Below are positions 1 through 7,702 of a DNA stretch of 64,000 nt, in pieces (position 1 is the first letter of the stretch; each line of letters opens with the position of its first letter). This DNA is from Azospirillum sp. SYSU D00513 (GTDB lineage: Bacteria > Pseudomonadota > Alphaproteobacteria > Azospirillales > Azospirillaceae), in assembly GCF_017356015.1 (NCBI RefSeq), contig NZ_JAFIQV010000030.1, positions 33,599 through 97,598 on the forward strand, given 5' to 3'. Under the pieces are notes generated by a model. That model ran no database searches. It was not told where the DNA came from and saw only the letters and a list, made by a program, of their open reading frames with translations. The position numbers and the translations under genes were made by a program.

Positions 1-2
1 CG

Positions 3-1970
3 CTCGCCGATTCCATCCCGCAGCTCGCCTGGATGACCGACCCCGACGGCTCCGTCGAATGGTTCAACAAGCGCTGGTACGACTTCTCCGACACCGGGCT
101 GGAGGAGATGAAGGGCTGGGGCTGGCGCGACGTGCTGCACCCCGACTATGCCGAGCGGGTGGTGGAGGGCTACCGCGCGGCGCTGCTGGCGGGCGAGCCC
201 TGGGAGGACACCTTCCCCCTGCGCGGCCGGGACGGGGAATACCGCTGGTTCCTGTCGCGCGCGCTGCCCGTCCGCAACGACACGGGCGAGCTGGTGGCAT
301 GGCTCGGCACCAACACCGACATCACCGAGCGCAAGCGGACCGAGGAGGCGCTGGCCGCCGCCAAGGAGGAGGCGGAGGAGGCCAACCGCGCCAAGAGCGT
401 CTTCATGGCGAACATGAGCCACGAGCTGCGCACTCCGCTCAGCGCCGTGATCGGCTACGCCGAGATGCTGGAGGAGGAGTTGGCCGACATGGGCCTGGCC
501 GACAAGGGTTTGGGTGGCGAAGGCGAGGAGGGAGTCCTGCGCGACCTCCAGCGCATCGGCTCCAACGCCCGCCACCTTCTGGAGCTGATCAACGGCGTCC
601 TCGACATCTCCAAGATCGAGGCCGGCCGGATGGAGGTTCACGCCGAGGATTTCGACGCAGCCGACCTCGTCCGCGACATCGCCTCCACCGTCCAGGCGCT
701 CATCGACAAGAAGGGCAACCGGCTGGAGATCACCGTGGCCGCGGACGCGGGGCGCATGCGCACGGACGTGGTGAAGGTCCGGCAGTGCCTGTTCAACCTG
801 CTGAGCAACGCCTCGAAATTCACGGAGAACGGCAGGATCGTCCTGTCGCTGGAACGCGACCCGGAGCGGCCGGGCTGGCACGTCTTCCGGGTGGCCGACA
901 CCGGCATCGGCATGACGCCGGAACAGCGCGACAAGCTGTTCCAGCGCTTCGTGCAGGCCGACAGCTCGACGACGCGCCGCTTCGGCGGCACCGGGTTGGG
1001 GCTGTCGATCACCAAGGCCTTCGCCGAGATGCTGGGCGGGGAGATCCGGCTCGACAGCGAGGCCGGCAAGGGGTCGACCTTCAGCCTCTTCCTGCCGGAG
1101 GAGCTGCCCCGCGACCGCGAGACGTCGCTGGCGCCCCCGCACCCGGCGGCCCCGCGGAGCGCCGCGCCGGACGGAGGGGGCCGCGCCGAGGGCGGCCAGG
1201 GAGAGGCCGTCATGGCCGAGGGGCCGTCCGACACCATCCTGGTGATCGACGACGAGCGACCGATGCGGGAGCTGCTGGCGCGCTTCCTGCTGCGGGAGGG
1301 GTTCGGGGTAAGCGTCGCCAGCGACGGGCCGAGCGGCCTGACGCTCGCTCGCCAGGTGAAGCCGCGCGCCATCCTGCTCGACGTGATGATGCCGCACACC
1401 GACGGCTGGTCGGTGCTGTCCGCGCTGAAGGCCGACCCGGAGCTGTCCGACACCCCCGTCATCATGATCTCGTCGAGCCGCGAGAAGGGCCTCGCCATGG
1501 CGCTGGGGGCCGCCGACTACCTGACCAAGCCGGTGGACTGGCAGAAGCTGAAGACGGTGCTGTTCGACTGCTGCGGCTCCGCCACCAACACGGCGCTGGT
1601 GGTGGACGACGACGACACCACGCGGGCCATCGTGCGCATGACGCTGGAGGAGGACGGCTGGTCGGTCGTCGAGGCGCCGGACGGCCGGGCGGCGCTGGAG
1701 CGCATCGCCGAGGCGCCGCCGGCGGTGATCCTGCTCGACCTCAACATGCCGCGCATGAACGGCTACGCCTTCCTGCGCGAGCTGCGCGCCAACCCGGACT
1801 GGCGCGCCATACCGGTGATCATCGTCAGCGGCGGCGAGCTCGACCCGGCGGAGCGGGAGAAGCTCAGCGGGCGGGTCCAGCAGATCGTCGAGCGGGACGG
1901 GATGGAACCCGAGGCCCTGGTTTCGGAGTTGAGAGAGGTAATCGGCACCGTGCGGCCGAGAGCCGGTTAG
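3..1970 (+). CDS. Hybrid sensor histidine kinase with two C-terminal receivers (5' end outside window)
   Basis: The reading frame is open from base 3, so the N-terminus lies upstream of the window. A PAS domain ending in the usual DITERK motif comes first, then a HisKA domain (MSHELRTPL, phospho-accepting His codon at 420-422) and an HATPase domain with N box (NLLSNASKF), DTGIGM and GGTGLGLSI. A Pro/Ala-rich linker leads to two receiver domains with acceptor motifs LLDVMMP and LLDLNMP. The second receiver is less canonical near its C-terminal Lys. The protein should autophosphorylate and relay phosphate to its own receivers or to the receiver protein encoded 9 bases downstream. No transmembrane segment is seen in the visible part, so it is probably cytosolic. 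The signal sensed is unknown. Confidence 0.93.
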   Translation, partial: LADSIPQLAWMTDPDGSVEWFNKRWYDFSDTGLEEMKGWGWRDVLHPDYAERVVEGYRAALLAGEPWEDTFPLRGRDGEYRWFLSRALPVRNDTGELVAWLGTNTDITERKRTEEALAAAKEEAEEANRAKSVFMANMSHELRTPLSAVIGYAEMLEEELADMGLADKGLGGEGEEGVLRDLQRIGSNARHLLELINGVLDISKIEAGRMEVHAEDFDAADLVRDIASTVQALIDKKGNRLEITVAADAGRMRTDVVKVRQCLFNLLSNASKFTENGRIVLSLERDPERPGWHVFRVADTGIGMTPEQRDKLFQRFVQADSSTTRRFGGTGLGLSITKAFAEMLGGEIRLDSEAGKGSTFSLFLPEELPRDRETSLAPPHPAAPRSAAPDGGGRAEGGQGEAVMAEGPSDTILVIDDERPMRELLARFLLREGFGVSVASDGPSGLTLARQVKPRAILLDVMMPHTDGWSVLSALKADPELSDTPVIMISSSREKGLAMALGAADYLTKPVDWQKLKTVLFDCCGSATNTALVVDDDDTTRAIVRMTLEEDGWSVVEAPDGRAALERIAEAPPAVILLDLNMPRMNGYAFLRELRANPDWRAIPVIIVSGGELDPAEREKLSGRVQQIVERDGMEPEALVSELREVIGTVRPRAG

Positions 1971-1979
1971 GGGGAAGCG

Positions 1980-2363
1980 ATGGCAAAACTGTTGTTGGTC
2001 GAGGATCACGAGGAGATCTGGGACTTCCTGTCACGCCGGCTGAAGCGCCGGGGCTACGACGTGGCCCTGGCCTTCGACGGGCAGCAGGGGGTGGACAGCG
2101 CCCATTCGGAGGCGCCGGATCTCATCCTCCTCGACATGAACCTGCCGGTGATGGACGGCTGGACCGCCGCGAAGCAGCTGAAATCGGCCCCGGACACCGC
2201 CGGCATCCCGATCATCGCGCTGACGGCGCACGCCATGTCCGGCGACCGGGAGAAGGTGCTCCAGGCGGGGTGCGACGACTATCACCCGAAGCCGATCGAT
2301 TTCTCGCGGCTGCTGACGCAGATCGACAGCGCGCTCCAGACCAAGGGAAAGGCCGCTGAATGA
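1980..2363 (+). CDS. Single-domain response regulator (CheY/DivK-like receiver)
   Basis: This 127-aa protein is a lone receiver domain with acidic pair E8-D9, phospho-acceptor D52 (LILLDMNLP), T82 and K104 (HPKP). It has no output domain, so it should act by protein-protein contact or as a phosphorelay intermediate, as DivK- and CheY-type proteins do. It begins 9 bases after the hybrid kinase stop, preceded by GGGGGAAG, and overlaps the next gene by ATGA. Cotranscription with the kinase is likely. The partner downstream is not evident. Confidence 0.92.
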   Translation: MAKLLLVEDHEEIWDFLSRRLKRRGYDVALAFDGQQGVDSAHSEAPDLILLDMNLPVMDGWTAAKQLKSAPDTAGIPIIALTAHAMSGDREKVLQAGCDDYHPKPIDFSRLLTQIDSALQTKGKAAE

Positions 2364-2902
2364 CGTCCGCGGACACGGTCGAGGAAGAGCAGGGGCGCGT
2401 GGCCGGCGGGGGAACCCCGCCGCCGCTGGGCAGCCGCCTGGGCCACATGCCGGTGCTGCACGCGGTGCTGGCGCGCAAGATCCTCGACAGCCACCTGCGC
2501 AACCGCAACCAGCTGCTCGACCCGCCGCCGTCCGACCTGCGGGCGGTCCCGGCGGCGGAGGCGCGGCGGCTGATCCAGGCGATGGCCGCCGCCGCCCACG
2601 CGGACGGCGGGCTGGACGCGATGGAGAAGAACCGCATCCGCGCCGCCCTCTCGACCAGCACCATCGCGGCGGAGGAGCGGCGCAGCCTGGAACAGTCCAT
2701 CGAGGATCCGGTCTGCCTGGAAAGCCTGCTGCGCGGCGTCTCCACGCCCCAGGAGGCGAGCCGCTTCTACGCGGTGTCGCTGGCGGCGGTGGAGAAGGGC
2801 AACGCGCTGAACCGCGCCTATCTGCGCTACCTCGCCCTGCGGCTCGGCCTGCCGTCGGACCTCGTGGTGCGGCTGAACCGCCGCTTCAACATGCCGGTCT
2901 GA
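2360..2902 (+). CDS. TerB-like / DUF533-type helical protein
   Basis: The start ATG overlaps the stop of the receiver gene (ATGA), so the two are probably translationally coupled. The 180-aa product has a variable Pro/Gly-rich N-terminus. An all-helical region from about residue 60 carries AMAAAAHADGGLDAMEKNRI, which matches the TerB/DUF533 (YebE-like) pattern with acidic residues that can bind a divalent cation. No signal peptide is seen. Function is unknown. Its place after a kinase and receiver suggests a stress-response or envelope role, but that is inference. Confidence 0.75.
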   Translation: MTSADTVEEEQGRVAGGGTPPPLGSRLGHMPVLHAVLARKILDSHLRNRNQLLDPPPSDLRAVPAAEARRLIQAMAAAAHADGGLDAMEKNRIRAALSTSTIAAEERRSLEQSIEDPVCLESLLRGVSTPQEASRFYAVSLAAVEKGNALNRAYLRYLALRLGLPSDLVVRLNRRFNMPV

Positions 2903-2925
2903 GATCCCGTCCAAAATCCCGAAGA

Positions 2926-2946
2926 CCCCGGCGACCGGCTCCGGGG
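2926..2946. terminator. Candidate bidirectional terminator hairpin
   Basis: CCCCGG and CCGGGG form a 6-bp stem over a 9-base loop between two convergent genes. The U tract is weak, so the call rests on stem and position. Confidence 0.4.
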
Positions 2947-2956
2947 CCTTTGGGGC

Positions 2957-3388
2957 TCAATCCCCCTTTGCCGTGCTGCTGAGTTCGGCCAGCGCGTTCT
3001 GCATCGCGCCGGTCTCCAGCATCAGCGTGCGCGACAGGTCCGACAGGGTCAGCATGCCGGTGACCTCGCCGGCCTCGTTCACGACGGGCAGCCGGCGCAC
3101 ATGGTAGGAGCCCATGATGTCCATGGCCGCCTCGACCGTGTCGGTCTCCCGGCAGGTGAAGACGGTCGTGGACATGACGTCGCGCACCCGCACGGCGGTG
3201 TTGTCCTTCCCCTCGGCCACGACGCGGAACAGGATGTCGCGGTCGGTGATCATGCCCTGGAGATCCTCGGGCGAGCCGACGGGCAGGGCGCCGACGTCCA
3301 GTTCGCCCATCAGGACCGCGGCCTCCTGGATCGTCGCGCTGGACGGGATGAAGTCGAGCGCGCGGGCCATGATGTCGGAAATCAGCAT
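2957..3388 (-). CDS. CBS-domain-pair protein
   Basis: The 143-aa protein is two tandem CBS domains (about 5-62 and 70-128), with GMITDRDILFRVV and GMLTLSDLSRTL marking the end of each. Such pairs bind adenine nucleotides and act as energy sensors; stand-alone ones are common and rarely characterised. The frame is open further upstream, but the ATG at 3388 is preferred because AGGAG lies 9-10 bases before it and the CBS fold begins at once. It is divergent from the small membrane-protein gene at 3546, so the 157 bases between them hold both promoters. Confidence 0.88.
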   Translation of the reverse strand: MLISDIMARALDFIPSSATIQEAAVLMGELDVGALPVGSPEDLQGMITDRDILFRVVAEGKDNTAVRVRDVMSTTVFTCRETDTVEAAMDIMGSYHVRRLPVVNEAGEVTGMLTLSDLSRTLMLETGAMQNALAELSSTAKGD

Positions 3389-3545
3389 CGGCGAAACTCC
3401 TGTCGGCCAGGCGACGGGCCGCATTGTTCTGTCAGTGCCGCGAGCAACACCGGCGGCGGCCCGGCGGTTCCTGCACGCTCCGCGCGAAGGGTTCGGAACG
3501 GCAAGCCTTCTGCCATTGTTGAGGAGGGACCATGGCGAGGACAGC

Positions 3546-4010
3546 ATGACGAATCCGACCCGACCCTCCAGGCCGATTCCCACGAGCATCCACGGACTGA
3601 TCGATTACGCGGCCGGGGCCGCGCTCGCCGTCGCGCCGGTCGCGATGGGCTGGCACGGCACCACGCGCCGGCTGATGCACGCCGCCGCCGCGGGCAGCGC
3701 CGCCTACGCGCTCGCCACCGACTACGAGCGGGGGGCCGTGCCCCTGCTCAGCATGGACCGGCATCTGGCCATCGACGCCGCGCAGGGGCTGGGCTTCATC
3801 GCCGCGGCGGCCCTGCTGACCGGCGAGCCCCGGGGGGCGCGTTACGCCATGGCCGGCTACGGGCTGTTCGCCTTGACCGCCGCCGCCCTGACCGAGCGCC
3901 GGCCGTCGCGCGGACCCGCGCCCACGCCGCGCGTGACCCGGCGGGCCGAGGCCGAACTGATGCGCCGCGAGGCGGCGACCCGCCAGTGGATGGGGCAGGA
4001 GGAGGGCTAG
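3546..4010 (+). CDS. Small putative membrane protein
   Basis: The 154-aa product has three or four hydrophobic stretches (about 15-35, 45-60, 77-95 and 102-115) and a charged, Arg-rich C-terminus. I do not recognise the family; a DUF/SPW-repeat-like integral protein is one option. The ATG at 3546 was chosen because hydrophobic coding begins shortly after it. A tempting GAGGAGG at about 3522 instead precedes a five-codon frame (ATG at 3531) that ends across this start. Its stop overlaps the stop of the convergent MFS gene by four bases (CTAG). Confidence 0.65.
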   Translation: MTNPTRPSRPIPTSIHGLIDYAAGAALAVAPVAMGWHGTTRRLMHAAAAGSAAYALATDYERGAVPLLSMDRHLAIDAAQGLGFIAAAALLTGEPRGARYAMAGYGLFALTAAALTERRPSRGPAPTPRVTRRAEAELMRREAATRQWMGQEEG

Positions 4011-5257
4011 ACGCCGCTCCGCCGGCTCGCCAGCGCCGCGGACCAGAAGCCGCCGGCGATGACCAGCGTCGCCGCGAAGGCGGCGGCGAGCACCGCGTCG
4101 TAGGATCCCGTGAAGGACCAGAGCGCGGCGGCGCCGAAGGGGGCCGCCGCCTTTGCCGCCATGGCGGGCACGGACAGCGCCCCGTTGATGGCGCCATAGG
4201 CGTTGCGCGTCAGCATCTCCGGCACGGCGAGCGCGCGGACGATGGTGATGATCCCGTTGCCGGCCCCGTAGACCAGCGCGAAGGCGGCGAGCGTCGCGAA
4301 CCCCTCCGGCAGGAACATCAGGATGGCGAGGGCGACCGGGAAGGCGGCGACCGTCACCGACCCGACCAGGCGGATCGGCCGGCCCGAGGCCAGGAGCCAG
4401 ATGAAGACGCGCCCGGCGACCTGCGCGGGACCGATGACGGCGATGGCGCCGACCACGCTCGCCGTGTCGAAGCCCCGCTCCATCAGCATCGGGTAGAGAT
4501 GGTAGGTCAGGCCCGAGAAGGTTCCGTAATAGACGGTGAAGGCGACCAGCAGGCCCCAGAAGGCCGGCTGCCGCAAAGCCCAGCCGACGCCTTCGCGTGC
4601 CGGTTCCGGCATGGAGGAGGGCGCTCCGGCTTGCGGCATGCCCGCCGCCGGCCAGGCCGCTGAGTCGATCAGCGAGAGGTGGAGCGTCACGCAGAGCAGC
4701 AGGTTGACCGCCGCCAGGGCGAGCAGCGCGTCACGCCATCCCGCATGGTCGAGCAGGAACTGCACGGCGGGCACGAACACGGTGCTTGCGAAGCCGCCCC
4801 ACAGGGTGAGCGCCGTGATGCCGCCGCGCGCCTCCGCCCCGAGGCGGCGGGCGATCACGGCGAAGGCCGGGTCGTAGAGCGTCATCGCCTGTACGAGGCC
4901 GATCCCCGCGAAAAGCGGGTAGAGCATCCAGGCCTGCCCGATGGACGCCCAGGCGATCAGCAGCAGCCCGCCCAGCAGGGAGCCCAGCGCCATCACCAGC
5001 CGCCCGTGGCCCCGGTCCACGGCGGCGCCCACCGGGTAGGCGGCGAGGCTGGCGACGAGAAGCCCGACCGTGGCGGCGCCGTAGACCTCCGGCTTGGTCA
5101 TGGCGAATTCCTCGGCCATCGGGCCGGCGATCAGGGGAAAGCTGTAATAGAAGGTTCCCCAGGACACGATCTGTCCCACGCCCAGCCCGGCGATGAAGAG
5201 CCGCTGGCCGGGGCGCCGCGCCGGGCGCCCCGCGCCATGGGCGAGGCTTCCGGTCAC
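4007..5257 (-). CDS. MFS exporter, partner of the flavoprotein gene
   Basis: This 416-aa protein has about twelve hydrophobic segments and typical MFS loops (YPVGAAVDRGHGR between TM2 and TM3). It starts with GTG inside GTGA, overlapping the stop of the flavoprotein gene upstream, so the two are translationally coupled. MFS proteins paired with ArsO-like flavin monooxygenases are known from arsenic resistance clusters (ArsK-type exporters of trivalent arsenicals). The neighbouring Cys-rich PadR and flavoprotein suggest this assignment here, but no arsR, arsB or arsC is present. Efflux at the inner membrane is well supported; the substrate is inferred. Confidence 0.85.
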   Translation of the reverse strand: MTGSLAHGAGRPARRPGQRLFIAGLGVGQIVSWGTFYYSFPLIAGPMAEEFAMTKPEVYGAATVGLLVASLAAYPVGAAVDRGHGRLVMALGSLLGGLLLIAWASIGQAWMLYPLFAGIGLVQAMTLYDPAFAVIARRLGAEARGGITALTLWGGFASTVFVPAVQFLLDHAGWRDALLALAAVNLLLCVTLHLSLIDSAAWPAAGMPQAGAPSSMPEPAREGVGWALRQPAFWGLLVAFTVYYGTFSGLTYHLYPMLMERGFDTASVVGAIAVIGPAQVAGRVFIWLLASGRPIRLVGSVTVAAFPVALAILMFLPEGFATLAAFALVYGAGNGIITIVRALAVPEMLTRNAYGAINGALSVPAMAAKAAAPFGAAALWSFTGSYDAVLAAAFAATLVIAGGFWSAALASRRSGV

Positions 5258-6558
5258 GCGCTCCCCGCGCAGCAGCCGGCGGTCACCGGACGGGGCGCGG
5301 GTGGGGCGCCGCACACCCCGGTTTCCGGCAGCACGAGCCGGACCTCGCGCGCTGCCGCGCGGTCGCCCGAGATCTCCGCGGCGATGGAACGGACCTGCTC
5401 GTAGCCGGTCGCCATCAGGAAGGTCGGTGCGCGGCCGTAGCTTTTCGATCCGGCGATGTAGAAGCCGGGCTCGGGGTGCGACAGCTCGGCGGCGCCGTGC
5501 GGTGGCACGGTTCCGCAGGAATGCAGGTTCGGGTCGATCAGCGGCGCCAGGGCGGGCGGCGCCTCCAGCGCGGGGTCGAGCGCCAGCCGCAGCTCGCGCA
5601 GCATTCCGAGATCCGGGCGGAAGCCGGTGGCGACGATGATGCGGTCCGCCTCCAGCGCGTGAGGCCGGCCGGCCAGCCGGCCCTCGACGTGGATGGCGCC
5701 GTCCGCCGGGGCGAGGCGCCGGGCGGCGAAGGGCGCCAGGACGGGCAGGCGGCCCTCCTCGATGGCGCGCTTCGCGGCAAGCCCGAGCGCGCCGCGTTCC
5801 GGCAGCTGGTCGTTCAGCCCACCGCCGAGCAGCTTTCCGACACGGTCGTGGCGCAGCGCCCAGACGATGCGCGTCTCCGCCTCCTCCTCCCGCAGGCGCA
5901 TGAGGTCGAGCACGGCGTTGATCGCCGAATGGCCGGCCCCGACGACCAGCACGCGCGCGCCGGCATAGCCGGCCCGGTCGCCGCCGGTCACGTCCGGGAT
6001 GCCGTAGGCGATGCGGCCCGACAGCTCGGCCTCGCCCTCCACCGGAAGGCCGTCGGTGCCCATCGGGTTGGGCTGGAACCAGGTGCCGGAGGCGTCGATC
6101 ACCGCATGGGCACGGTCCGTCCGGGTGTGGCCCTCCGCATCGCGCCAGCGGATCAGGAAGGGCGCCCTCTCGCGGCCGGCACTCGATGCCTTGTCCAGCC
6201 CCTCGCGGGTGATGGAAAGGACCTCGGCCTCCAGCCGCAGGTGCGGCGCGATGGCGGGATGCGCCGCCAGCGGCTCCAGATATCGGCTCGCGATTTCGCC
6301 GCCGGTCGGCAGCGCCTCCGCGTCCGGCGCCCGCCAGCCGGTGTCCGCCAGCAGCGCTGTGGCGGCGGCATCGATGATGTAGCGCCAGGGGGTGAAGACC
6401 CTCACATGGCTCCATCCGCGCAGGGCATGTCCGACGGACGGGCCGCGCTCGAACAGCAGCGCTGTCAGGCCGCGCCGCGCCAAGTGCGCCGCGGCGGCGA
6501 GCCCGACGGGACCCGCGCCGATGACGGCGACCGGAAGTCCGGATGCTGAAGATGTCAT
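5254..6558 (-). CDS. FAD/NAD(P)-dependent flavoprotein monooxygenase (ArsO-like)
   Basis: The 434-aa product opens with an FAD-binding Rossmann motif (VAVIGAGPVGLAAAAHLARR). It carries a second NAD(P) motif in mid-protein (VLVVGAGHSAINAV) and the IIVATGFRPDLGML signature near residue 305, which is the layout of class B-like flavin monooxygenases and NAD(P)-binding oxidoreductases. The C-terminus ends in a Cys pair (GCCAGSA), a feature recalled for ArsO-type proteins of arsenic islands. ATG at 6558 is preceded by AGGAGAGGG. It is probably regulated by the PadR protein encoded just upstream. Confidence 0.85.
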   Translation of the reverse strand: MTSSASGLPVAVIGAGPVGLAAAAHLARRGLTALLFERGPSVGHALRGWSHVRVFTPWRYIIDAAATALLADTGWRAPDAEALPTGGEIASRYLEPLAAHPAIAPHLRLEAEVLSITREGLDKASSAGRERAPFLIRWRDAEGHTRTDRAHAVIDASGTWFQPNPMGTDGLPVEGEAELSGRIAYGIPDVTGGDRAGYAGARVLVVGAGHSAINAVLDLMRLREEEAETRIVWALRHDRVGKLLGGGLNDQLPERGALGLAAKRAIEEGRLPVLAPFAARRLAPADGAIHVEGRLAGRPHALEADRIIVATGFRPDLGMLRELRLALDPALEAPPALAPLIDPNLHSCGTVPPHGAAELSHPEPGFYIAGSKSYGRAPTFLMATGYEQVRSIAAEISGDRAAAREVRLVLPETGVCGAPPAPRPVTAGCCAGSA

Positions 6559-6575
6559 CGACCCTCTCCTGCGCT

Positions 6576-6601
6576 GTTGGTCATCTATGTTGGTTATCTA
6601 T
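6576..6601. repeat. Two tandem 13-bp repeats upstream of the flavoprotein gene
   Basis: GTTGGTCATCTAT is followed directly by GTTGGTTATCTAT (12 of 13 identical) in the 97-base gap between padR-like and flavoprotein genes. The patch is unusually AT-rich for this chromosome. Direct repeats here are candidates for regulator binding, possibly by the adjacent PadR. Confidence 0.6.
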
Positions 6602-6655
6602 GCATCGATCATCGAGGTATATGCGCGTAAAGGAACCCCGTCCCGTCAAGCGGTC

Positions 6656-7099
6656 TCAGCCGCAGCAGCCCGAACGTCCCTCCGCCGGAACCTGCGCGGC
6701 GGCGCTGGCCGCGACCGCCCGTTCGGTGTCCAGCAGGACACGGGTGACCTCCATCCAGGCCTCCACGGCGACCTTGAAAGAGTCCCGGCCCCGGTCGGTC
6801 AGCGTGTAGACCTTGCGCTCCCGCCCCGAGACGGTCTCGGCGTGGGAGGTGACGTAGCCCCCCTCCTCGAACTCCCGCAGGACGGGATAGATCGTTCCTT
6901 CCGTCGGCGAGCAGCAGCCGTTCGTCGTCCTCTCCACCGCGCCGGCGATGTCGTACCCATGCATGGGCCGCTGGTGCAGGACGCGCAGGATGAAGAACTT
7001 CGACAGGCTCATCTTGATCGTGCCGTTCCAGTAGGAGCGGCTGGTCAGATCGGGACCCGGTTTGGGGACAGAGCGTGCAGGCATCGAGGGGCTAGGCAT
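6656..7099 (-). CDS. PadR-family regulator with vicinal cysteines
   Basis: The 147-aa protein has the PadR winged helix (SLSKFFILRVLHQRPMHGYD, then EGTIYPVLREFEEGGYV) and a C-terminal helical dimerisation arm. A Cys-Cys pair sits at the start of the recognition region (NGCCSPTEG) and another at the extreme C-terminus (SGCCG). Vicinal thiols in a repressor suggest sensing of As(III)/Sb(III), another soft metal or an electrophile; that is inference. ATG at 7099 is preferred: a longer frame to 7135 would start inside the promoter palindrome. An alternative ATG lies at 7084. Confidence 0.85.
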   Translation of the reverse strand: MPSPSMPARSVPKPGPDLTSRSYWNGTIKMSLSKFFILRVLHQRPMHGYDIAGAVERTTNGCCSPTEGTIYPVLREFEEGGYVTSHAETVSGRERKVYTLTDRGRDSFKVAVEAWMEVTRVLLDTERAVAASAAAQVPAEGRSGCCG

Positions 7100-7106
7100 G
7101 GGCGAA

Positions 7107-7136
7107 GCATGATGCCTTGCACCTCGAGGTGTCAAG
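7107..7136 (-). promoter_or_regulatory. Promoter with palindromic operator for the PadR gene
   Basis: On the minus strand TTGACA (7135-7130) could be a -35 with a weak -10 about 18 bases on. The perfect 12-bp palindrome CACCTCGAGGTG (7120-7131), extended by CTTG and CAAG arms, overlaps the -35 and spacer. An operator there would suit autorepression. It overlaps the 3' end of the GNAT gene. Confidence 0.55.
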
Positions 7137-7686
7137 CGGGAAGAATGCCGCCGCGCGTGTCGAGGCGCCGTCCCAGGAAGAGCAGGGGACCGCGCCGGTG
7201 TTCTTCGGTGAAGCCGGCGCGCCGGTAGAAGGCGGCGTTGCGGGCCTCCGCGCCCGTGACCAGATGCACACCGGCGAGCCCGTCCGCCGCGCAGTCCTCC
7301 GCGAAGCGGTCCACCAGCCGGCGGCCGAGGCCGGCGCTCCGATGTTCGGGCCGGACGTTGACGTGCAGATGGGCCGGGAAGGCCGCGAACAGGTCGGCGA
7401 AGACCTCGTATTTCGGGATGGTGCCGTCGAGCCCGGCCGCACCCGCGCCGGCGCTGTCCTTGCAGCCCGTGAGATAGCCCAGGACCGCGCCTTCGCCGTC
7501 CAGCGCGAACCAGACGTTGGCGGGGGCGTGGCCGAGGTACCAGCCGGCCCAGGTCCGGAAGAAGTCCGCGCGTTCCCGCCCGGACGCGAAGCCGGTCCGG
7601 AGTGCCGAGAGGAAGAAGATCTCCTCCAGCCCGCGCAGGGCGGCGTCCCGGTCCGGCAGGTCCGTCAGGCGGGCGAGTTGGATCAT
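7132..7686 (-). CDS. GNAT-family N-acetyltransferase
   Basis: The 184-aa protein has a GNAT core with the acetyl-CoA pyrophosphate loop motif RSAGLGRRLV (R-x-x-G-x-G/A) after a beta-4 strand (HLHVNVRPE) and the late NAAFYRRAGF element. ATG at 7686 starts the fold immediately and lies 16 bases after the mltA stop, so it is probably read with mltA. The substrate is unknown. Confidence 0.85.
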   Translation of the reverse strand: MIQLARLTDLPDRDAALRGLEEIFFLSALRTGFASGRERADFFRTWAGWYLGHAPANVWFALDGEGAVLGYLTGCKDSAGAGAAGLDGTIPKYEVFADLFAAFPAHLHVNVRPEHRSAGLGRRLVDRFAEDCAADGLAGVHLVTGAEARNAAFYRRAGFTEEHRRGPLLFLGRRLDTRGGILPA

Positions 7687-7702
7687 GCTCGGCAGGGTAG
7701 CC

